Source: Actinomycetota bacterium | Lineage (GTDB): Bacteria > Actinomycetota > Actinomycetes > Actinomycetales > Cellulomonadaceae | Length of the DNA stretch: 8,434 nt | Direction of reading: 5' to 3' | Assembly: GCA_018898235.1 (NCBI GenBank) | Contig: JAHIJU010000390.1 | Span: 1-8,434 of the forward strand | Shown: positions 6,415-8,434 of the stretch, one piece after another | How positions within the stretch are numbered: position 1 is the first letter of the stretch | How the letters are laid out: the number at the start of each line of letters is the position of its first letter | Notes under the pieces: generated by a model | What the model was told of the DNA's origin: nothing | What the model saw: the letters and a program-made list of their open reading frames with translations, nothing else | Database searches by the model: none | Program-made: the position numbers and the translations under genes

Positions 6415-7052
6415 ACGCCCCGCCGCTGCGGCCGACCAGGTTCCCCGAGCTGGCGAGCACCGACCGCGCCGCGCTCGACGCGCTGCTCGACCGGGTGCCG
6501 ATGGCGCACATCGGCCTGGTGATGGGCGACGGCCCGTTCGTCGTCCCGACCCTGCACGCCCGTGACGGCGATCAGCTGCTGCTGCACGGGTCGACGGGTT
6601 CGCGCTGGATGCGTGCGCTGGCGGACGGGGCACCGGTCTGCGTCACCGTGAGCGAGCTGTCGGCGCTCGTCGTCGCGAGGTCGGCCTTCGAGTCGGGGGT
6701 CCGCTATGCCAGCGCCGCGATCTTCGGTCGGGCGAGCGTGCTCAGCGGTGCGGCTCAGCTGGCCGGGCTCGAGCTGCTCACCGACCGGCTGCTGCCCGGC
6801 CGCACCGCCGAGGTGCGTCGGCCCAGCGCCCGCGAGCTCGCGGCGACGATGGTGCTCGCGATCCCCCTCGAGCACTGGTCGCTCAAGGTGGCCGACGGCT
6901 TCTCCGACGACGACCCGACCGACGTGGCCGGCCCGGCCTGGGCCGGCGCTCTCCCCCTGCTCACGGTCTGGGGCGATCCGCAGCCCGCCCCCGATCTGCG
7001 CCCCGGCATCGAGGTCCCCGGATCGGTGCGCGCACTGCTGTCCACCGACTGA
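6411..7052 (+). CDS. Pyridoxamine 5'-phosphate oxidase-like FMN-binding protein
   Basis: Small split-barrel flavoprotein of the Pyridox_ox_2 type, 213 residues, probably a cytosolic dimer. An N-terminal DRAALDALLDRVPMAHIGLV (18-37) leads into the barrel strand PFVVPTLHARDGDQLLLHGS (42-61), a typical FMN-contact stretch followed by STGSRWMRAL. Then come VCVTVSELSALVVARSAFES (76-95), VRYASAAIFGRA (97-108) and, near the end, WSLKVADG and WAGALPL (177-183), a family hallmark. These proteins are not classical PdxH; their true reactions are mostly unknown, so I claim flavin binding but no reaction. The GTG start overlaps the previous stop (GTGA) and lacks a Shine-Dalgarno, so translation is probably coupled. 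As the third gene of an operon with two PLP enzymes it may act on an intermediate or on PLP/PMP supply. That is inference. Confidence 0.85.
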   Translation: MNAPPLRPTRFPELASTDRAALDALLDRVPMAHIGLVMGDGPFVVPTLHARDGDQLLLHGSTGSRWMRALADGAPVCVTVSELSALVVARSAFESGVRYASAAIFGRASVLSGAAQLAGLELLTDRLLPGRTAEVRRPSARELAATMVLAIPLEHWSLKVADGFSDDDPTDVAGPAWAGALPLLTVWGDPQPAPDLRPGIEVPGSVRALLSTD

Positions 7053-7061
7053 CGGCAGCAC

Positions 7062-7098
7062 GTCGAGGCGGCTCGGGTCGAGGCGCCCCCGTCGCCTC
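7062..7098. terminator. Hairpin and direct repeat between convergent genes (candidate two-way terminator)
   Basis: The 44-base gap between the flavoprotein gene and the convergent potC-like gene holds GTCGAGGCG twice (7062-7070 and 7077-7085). The GAGGCG of either copy can pair with CGCCTC at 7093-7098, which overlaps the potC-like stop codon. The nearer pairing gives a 6-bp stem with a seven-base loop. No T-tract is present. Placement suggests a bidirectional terminator, but the stem is short. Confidence 0.4.
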
Positions 7099-7954
7099 AG
7101 CCCGCGTGCCGCTTGCTGCGCGCGTTCCCGACCACCTGGGCGGCCACGACGATCACCAGGGCCGCGACGAACATGAAGGAGCCGATCACGTTCGCCTGCG
7201 GCGGGATGCCGCGGGTCGCGGACACGTAGACGAACTTCGGGAACGTGGTGAACGAACCCGAGTTGAAGTTCGTGATGATGAAGTCGTCGAAGGACAGGCT
7301 GAACGAGAGCAGGGCGGCGGCCGCGATCCCGGGAACCAGCAGCGGGAACGTCACCCGCCAGAAGGTCTGGAACGGCGAGGCGTAGAGGTCGGCTGCTGCC
7401 TCCTCCAGCGCAGGGTCGAGCCCGGCGACCCGGGCCTTGACCGTCACCACCACGAAGCTGATGCAGAACATGACATGCGCCGCGACCACCGTCCAGAACC
7501 CGAGCTCGACGCGCAGGCTGAGGAACTGGGCCAGCAGCGCGGCGCCGAGCACCACCTCGGGAGTCGACATCGGCAGGAAGATCAGCAGGTTGACGGCCGG
7601 CCGGCCGCGGAACCTGAAGCGGACCAGTGCCAGGGCCAGCATCGTCCCGAGCACCGTGGCGATGATCGTGGCGACCAGCCCGACCGACAACGAGTTGCGG
7701 AACGCCTCGCACACCTGGGGCGCCCCGCACGGGTTCTGCCAGTTCTTCCACGTGAACCCGCGCCAGACCAGGTTCGACTTGCCGGCGTCGTTGAAGCTGA
7801 AAGCGACCGTGTAGGCGATCGGTACCAGCAGGTAGACGAAGGCCAGCGCCGCCACGACGGGGATGAACAGGTCACCGAGCTGCCAGCGCCGACGTGCCCG
7901 TGCGGACGTCGGACGTGTCACCACCGGGCCGGCCGAGGTGCTCGTGGCGCTCAC
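7097..7954 (-). CDS. potC: Spermidine/putrescine-type ABC importer permease (PotC-like)
   Basis: Inner-membrane permease subunit of a binding-protein-dependent importer, PotC/PotI family, 285 residues (slightly longer than usual because of a hydrophilic 25-residue N-terminus). Membrane segments lie near 29-52, 88-112, 121-144, 150-172, 203-225 and 255-275, the usual six. The ATPase-contact (EAA) loop is LEEAAADLYASPFQTFWRVT at 183-202 followed by FPLLVPGI. FDDFIITNFNSGS at 222-234 and FPKFVYVSATRGIPPQANVI are characteristic of the PotC group. Cys76 and Cys82 in the first extracytoplasmic loop might pair as a disulfide. The GTG start overlaps the upstream stop (GTGA), and GGAGG sits seven bases before it. 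Substrate (putrescine, spermidine or a related cation) comes from family resemblance, and the neighbouring gabT supports it. It is the last gene of its operon and converges on the aminotransferase operon. Confidence 0.9.
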   Translation of the reverse strand: MSATSTSAGPVVTRPTSARARRRWQLGDLFIPVVAALAFVYLLVPIAYTVAFSFNDAGKSNLVWRGFTWKNWQNPCGAPQVCEAFRNSLSVGLVATIIATVLGTMLALALVRFRFRGRPAVNLLIFLPMSTPEVVLGAALLAQFLSLRVELGFWTVVAAHVMFCISFVVVTVKARVAGLDPALEEAAADLYASPFQTFWRVTFPLLVPGIAAAALLSFSLSFDDFIITNFNSGSFTTFPKFVYVSATRGIPPQANVIGSFMFVAALVIVVAAQVVGNARSKRHAG

Positions 7955-8421
7955 AGGAGGTCCTCCGTCCCCGCGCGGCGCACGTACCCGGCCACCAGCG
8001 CCAGGATCGCCGCCATGAGCACGACCGACAGCGCCGCCGCCGTGGGGTAGTCCAGCACCTTGAAGAACCGGGCGTCGATGACCTGTCCGATCATCGAGGT
8101 GTTCGTGTTGTTGCCCAGCAGCGAGGAGTTCACGTAGTCACCGGCCGCAGGGATGAACACCAGCAGCGTGCCGCCGACCACCCCGGGCAGTGACAGCGGC
8201 CAGGTCACGGTGCGGAACGTCGTGATCGGCGAGGCGTACAGGTCGGCACCCGCCTCGAGCATCGCGGGGTCGAGGCGTTCCAGGCTGGCGTAGATCGGCA
8301 GCACCATGAACGGCAGGAAGTTGTAGGCCAGGCCGCAGACGACGGCGAAGGCCGTGGCCGTCAACCTGCCGTCGGCCGGGAGCAGGTGGACGAACTTCAG
8401 GGCGCTCACCACCGGGCCCTC
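7951..8421 (-). CDS. potB: Spermidine/putrescine-type ABC importer permease (PotB-like), C-terminal part
   Basis: Partner permease of the potC-like protein; only the last 156 codons are present. The true start lies beyond the right edge: the frame is open through 8421, and the GTG codons near 8410 are internal, because EGPV plus the following helix match the middle of PotB/PotH-type permeases. Seen from the cut: a membrane helix with YNFLPFMVLPIYASLERLD, the ATPase-contact loop LEAGADLYASPITTFRTVTW with PLSLPGV after it, then FIPAAGDYVNSSLLGN and MIGQVIDARFF, strong PotB-type signatures, and a last helix before RRAGTEDLL. The frame also runs through the adapter bases at 8422-8434, which would add the false residues LFRS. 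The stop overlaps the potC-like GTG by four bases. An ATPase (PotA) and a binding protein (PotD) are expected upstream but fall outside the window. Confidence 0.88.
   Translation of the reverse strand, partial: EGPVVSALKFVHLLPADGRLTATAFAVVCGLAYNFLPFMVLPIYASLERLDPAMLEAGADLYASPITTFRTVTWPLSLPGVVGGTLLVFIPAAGDYVNSSLLGNNTNTSMIGQVIDARFFKVLDYPTAAALSVVLMAAILALVAGYVRRAGTEDLL
7962..7966 (-). promoter_or_regulatory. Ribosome binding site of the potC-like gene
   Basis: GGAGG on the minus strand, seven bases before the GTG at 7954 and inside the end of the potB-like gene. It supports the GTG start and reinitiation or coupled translation. Confidence 0.65.
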
Positions 8422-8434
8422 AGATCGGAAGAGC
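8422..8434 (+). other. Illumina adapter remnant at contig end (not genomic)
   Basis: The last 13 bases, AGATCGGAAGAGC, are identical to the common stem of Illumina TruSeq-type adapters. They sit exactly at the sequence end and interrupt a gene whose conserved residues stop at 8421. They should be trimmed. Confidence 0.95.

Noticed and set aside
4291..6633. 780-codon minus-strand frame opposite gabT and the second aminotransferase
   Set aside because: Low-complexity Gly/Arg/Ala composition and no recognisable motif, against two well-conserved enzymes on the plus strand.
7955..7966. Palindrome GGAGGACCTCC at the potC-like ribosome binding site as a regulatory hairpin
   Set aside because: The arms are separated by one base, so the RNA cannot fold into this stem; probably chance overlap of coding sequence and RBS.
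1..8434. Search for mobile elements, CRISPR arrays, tRNA or rRNA genes
   Set aside because: No transposase or integrase motifs, no regularly spaced repeats, and no tRNA-like cloverleaf or rRNA stretch seen; genes fill nearly the whole window.

Overview
This is a GC-rich window (third codon positions almost all G or C, GTG starts common, ATGA/GTGA gene overlaps) from an actinobacterium. The MCP chemoreceptor suggests a motile one. I cannot name the genus from the sequence. The window looks like an assembled contig: both ends cut through genes, and the last 13 bases (8422-8434) are exactly the common Illumina adapter stem, so genomic sequence ends at about 8421.

Left block (minus strand, 1-3452). 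Reading leftwards: an MCP-type chemoreceptor (3452-1806), a site-2 intramembrane zinc protease of the RseP/Rip1 family (1698-379), then the N-terminal 106 codons of ispG (320 to the window edge), a step of the MEP isoprenoid pathway. The rseP-ispG pair is the classic actinobacterial arrangement. The dxr gene, which in Mycobacterium tuberculosis lies immediately upstream of the protease, is missing from that position and an MCP lies there instead. A GC-rich hairpin follows the MCP stop and another sits directly after the rseP stop.

Middle (3453-3718). This 266-base divergent intergenic region carries a perfect 18-bp palindrome, comparatively AT-rich against its surroundings, and a promoter-like pair placed so that the plus-strand operon could be translated from a leaderless mRNA.

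Right block, plus strand (3719-7052). Three genes overlap by four bases at each junction: a 4-aminobutyrate aminotransferase (gabT), a second class III PLP aminotransferase of the glutamate-1-semialdehyde-aminomutase-like/beta-amino-acid group with altered signature motifs, and a small FMN-binding protein of the pyridoxamine-5'-phosphate-oxidase-like family. Converging on them from the right are two membrane permeases of a spermidine/putrescine-type ABC importer (potC-like complete, potB-like cut by the contig end), also overlapping by four bases. The ATPase and binding protein would be expected beyond the right edge.

Taken together, the right half looks like an uptake-and-deamination locus for polyamines, GABA or related omega/beta-amino acids: the importer brings in an amine, and the aminotransferases move its amino group to a 2-oxo acid. 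The divergent chemoreceptor may or may not belong to the same biology. I saw no mobile element, CRISPR array, tRNA or rRNA.
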